Shown: piece by piece, positions 34,132-36,479 of the stretch
Layout of the letters: each line of letters opens with the position of its first letter
Numbering within the stretch: position 1 is the stretch's first letter
DNA from: Alphaproteobacteria bacterium
Lineage (GTDB): Bacteria; Pseudomonadota; Alphaproteobacteria; UBA9219; RGZA01
Direction: 5' to 3'
DNA length: 36,479 nt
NCBI GenBank assembly: GCA_010031785.1
Contig: RGZA01000007.1
Coordinates: forward strand, 1 to 36,479
The notes under the pieces: generated by a model
Told to the model about the DNA's origin: nothing
Seen by the model: only the letters and a program-made list of their open reading frames with translations
Databases searched by the model: none
Translations under genes and position numbers: made by a program

Positions 34132-36479
34132 TTAAAGTTGGCGTGCCACTTCTTCAACTTCGAAGCACTCAATCTGATCGCCTTCTTGAATGTTGTCGTA
34201 GTTTTCAAAGGCCATACCGCATTCATAACCTTCGCGCACTTCCTTGACTTCGTCCTTCATGCGCTTGAGGGTTTTGAGCATGCCTTCATGGATAACAACA
34301 CTGTCACGCAGCAAGCGAACCTTAGCACCGCGCTTGACGATCCCTTCGCTAACCTTACAGCCGGCAATTTTGCCGTGCTTGGTGATGTTGAAGACTTGCA
34401 AGATGGTGGCATAGCCAAGGAATTTCTCGCGTAGATCGGGCGAGAGAAGGCCGGAGAGCATGCCCTTCACATCATCAAGGATGTTATAGATAATCGAGTA
34501 GTAGCGGATATCGACATTATCGCGTTTGGCAAGATCACGCGCTTGCGGATTTGCGCGCACGTTAAAGCCAATGATAAGCGCACCCGATGCTTTTGCCAAA
34601 ATCACATCGGATTCTGAAATCGCGCCCACGGTAGCATCAAGAACTTTGACCTTCACCTCGGTGTTATCGCCGGCAAGCTTATCAAGTGAACCACGGATTG
34701 CTTCAACCGAGCCCTGTACGTCACCTTTAATAAGAACAGGAACTTCCTTTGCAACACCTTCGCGGATGCTGGTGAACATTTCTTCAAGCGATGACTTTGT
34801 TGCGCTTGCTACTTGCTTGGAAGCAAGCTTACGGCGCTTACGGAAGTCACTGATTTCACGCGCGCGCGCTTCGGTTGCTACCACAACGAAATCATCGCCA
34901 GCGAGCGGCACGCCGCCAAGGCCAAGGACTTCAACCGGTTGTGCGGGCAGGGCAGCATCAAGGGGTTTGCCATGATCATTCACAATCGCGCGAACACGAC
35001 CAAGCTCAATACCTGATACAAGAATATCACCAGCGCGCAGGGTTCCTTGCTGAACAAGTACGGTTGCAACTGCACCGCGACCTTTATCCATCTGCGCTTC
35101 GATAACCACGCCCTTACAACTGCGGTTTGGGTTTGCTTTCAGATCAAGCACTTCGGCCTGGAGCAGGATAGTTTCAAGAAGCTTATCAAGGTTCTTGCCC
35201 GTCTTGGCTGATACTTCAACGGACAGCGTTTCACCGCCCATCTCTTCAACCTGAATATCATATTGCAATAATTCCTGACGAACGCGGTTTGGATCGGCAG
35301 CAGGTAAATCAACTTTATTGATCGCAACGATGATCGGAACATTCGCAGCCTTGGCATGCGTAATCGCTTCCACGGTTTGCGGCTTCACACCATCATTCGC
35401 TGCAACGACCAAAATCACTACGTCGGTTACGTTGGCGCCGCGTGCACGCATTTCGGTAAAGGCAGCGTGGCCCGGTGTATCGATAAAGGTGATCTTGCCC
35501 TTTGGAATTTCGACCTGATAGGCACCGATATGCTGGGTGATGCCGCCAGATTCGCGGGACACAACATTGGTCTTGCGAATGGAATCAAGGAGCGAGGTTT
35601 TACCATGATCGACGTGGCCCATAATCGTAACAACAGGCGCGCGCGGTAATAAATCTTCAGCTTTTTCTTCAATTTGCTCAAGACCAATTTCAACGTCGGC
35701 TTCAGCAACGCGGGTGTAGCGATGGCCAAATTCCGATGCGACGAGTTCTGCCGTGTCGGCATCAATAGTTTGGGTGATGGTTGCCATCACGCCAAGCTTC
35801 ATCAGGGATTTGATAACATCGCCTGCACGTTCTGCCATACGGTTGGCAAGTTCCTGCACAGTGATGAATTCAGGAATGACAATGTCGCGAACAATTTTAA
35901 GCTGTTCTTTGGTCATCATCTGACGCATTTGCTTTTCGCGTGCACGGCGCGCGGAGGCGAGCGAGCGCGTACGCTGCATCACTTCTACTTCGCCGCCTTC
36001 ACCCGACATCTGGATTTGCGAGAGCATAACCTTGCCGCTGTTGCGGCCTTTACCGGTGTTGGTATCCCGTTTTGGCGTTGGCGCAGGCGCTGCGGCAACC
36101 TTGCCTGCGGTGCGGCGCTTGGCGCGCGGCGCATCATCATCTTCTTCGTCTGTTGCGCGTTTCATGCCCTTGGGCACGATCAGGGCGCGCGGTGCTTCTT
36201 CGCCATCTTTTTTGCGTTTGGATTCATCTTCAACGCGCTTGGCTTCGCTTTCCTTGGCTTGCTGCTTTTCAAATTCCTGAATTTGACGCAGTTCTTCTAA
36301 TTCGCGTGCGCGCAATGTTTCAGCCGACATAGTGCCGGATGGTTTTGTGCGGTGAACGATATCACCAGGACGTGGACCACCCGTTGGAGCAGGCGGTGCA
36401 TCACGCATTTCAGCTTCGCGCTGTTTTTCTTCATCAATGGCGCCGCGTAGCGCTTGTACGCGTGCTGCACGTTCTTCAT
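34132..36479 (-). CDS. infB: Translation initiation factor IF-2 (5' end outside window)
   Basis: IF-2 is the GTPase that brings initiator tRNA to the 30S subunit. About 781 residues are visible and the frame is open to the right edge, so an ATG at 36408 is internal and the true start is outside the window. The N-terminal part is charged and low-complexity (Lys, Arg, Glu, Ala, Pro), as in alphaproteobacterial IF-2. The IF2_N-like helical unit includes [18 protein letters not shown]. The G domain has [29 protein letters not shown] and NKVD. Domains II, III and IV follow, with [11 protein letters not shown] near the start of domain III and [18 protein letters not shown] near the end. nusA would be expected upstream. 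Confidence 0.97.
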   Translation of the reverse strand, partial: EERAARVQALRGAIDEEKQREAEMRDAPPAPTGGPRPGDIVHRTKPSGTMSAETLRARELEELRQIQEFEKQQAKESEAKRVEDESKRKKDGEEAPRALIVPKGMKRATDEEDDDAPRAKRRTAGKVAAAPAPTPKRDTNTGKGRNSGKVMLSQIQMSGEGGEVEVMQRTRSLASARRAREKQMRQMMTKEQLKIVRDIVIPEFITVQELANRMAERAGDVIKSLMKLGVMATITQTIDADTAELVASEFGHRYTRVAEADVEIGLEQIEEKAEDLLPRAPVVTIMGHVDHGKTSLLDSIRKTNVVSRESGGITQHIGAYQVEIPKGKITFIDTPGHAAFTEMRARGANVTDVVILVVAANDGVKPQTVEAITHAKAANVPIIVAINKVDLPAADPNRVRQELLQYDIQVEEMGGETLSVEVSAKTGKNLDKLLETILLQAEVLDLKANPNRSCKGVVIEAQMDKGRGAVATVLVQQGTLRAGDILVSGIELGRVRAIVNDHGKPLDAALPAQPVEVLGLGGVPLAGDDFVVVATEARAREISDFRKRRKLASKQVASATKSSLEEMFTSIREGVAKEVPVLIKGDVQGSVEAIRGSLDKLAGDNTEVKVKVLDATVGAISESDVILAKASGALIIGFNVRANPQARDLAKRDNVDIRYYSIIYNILDDVKGMLSGLLSPDLREKFLGYATILQVFNITKHGKIAGCKVSEGIVKRGAKVRLLRDSVVIHEGMLKTLKRMKDEVKEVREGYECGMAFENYDNIQEGDQIECFEVEEVARQL

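Noticed and set aside
35674-36300. Open frame of 208 codons on the plus strand
   Set aside because: Antisense to infB; low-complexity Phe/His/Gly content mirrors the IF-2 codons.
36297-36479. Short minus-strand open frame beginning with ATG at the right edge
   Set aside because: It overlaps infB in another frame; the infB frame itself is open through to the edge.

Overview
The window looks like a gene-dense chromosomal segment of an alphaproteobacterium with moderate GC content. The evidence is the infB-rbfA-truB-rpsO/pnp order, the ruvC-ruvA pair, and long runs of overlapping genes. A Micavibrio-like or Rhodospirillales-like lineage is possible, but I cannot fix the taxon from sequence alone. 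No rRNA, tRNA, CRISPR array, transposase or phage structural gene was seen.

Layout. (1) 1-3268, minus strand: glmM-thiD-ruvC-ruvA, mostly joined by ATGA overlaps; ruvA runs off the left edge. Upstream of glmM (3269-3642) is a non-coding stretch with several hairpin-forming palindromes in tandem. (2) 3643-7529: an unrecognised 346-residue protein, acetyl-CoA synthetase (acs), an unknown 75-residue protein and an EVE-domain protein. (3) 7579-19532: a Wzx/Wzy-type exopolysaccharide locus on both strands. It holds three GT4 glycosyltransferases, a Wzx-like flippase, a hexapeptide acetyltransferase, two Wzy/ligase-like membrane proteins, a PslG/GH39-like glycoside hydrolase, a Wzc-like tyrosine autokinase and a small membrane protein. 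The initiating sugar-phosphate transferase and the outer-membrane Wza exporter are not in view. (4) 19595-23325: a Pif1/RecD-like helicase with extra N- and C-terminal domains, then an ABC-F ATPase. (5) 23322-25995: a minus-strand run trhO, FixH-like, PCu(A)C-like protein without its copper ligands, and a short PhnA-domain protein with a TTG start; an Rrf2 regulator diverges from it. (6) 26033-26809: a small insert between pnp and its apparent old terminator, holding one orphan gene with foreign codon use and flanked by two copies of the last codons of pnp. (7) 26810-36479, minus strand: pnp, then a 3.5 kb block (saccharopine-dehydrogenase-like, DCC-DUF4166 fusion, second DUF4166 protein, frameshifted DUF2269 gene), then rpsO, truB, rbfA and infB (infB runs off the right edge).

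How the genes work together. The EPS genes would make a sugar repeat, flip it, polymerise it and control export. The right-hand cluster is the conserved translation and RNA-decay operon, here broken between rpsO and pnp by the inserted block. The clearest signs of recent change are the duplicated pnp end with its orphan gene, the rpsO/pnp split, the frameshift in the DUF2269 gene and the loss of copper ligands in the PCu(A)C-like protein.
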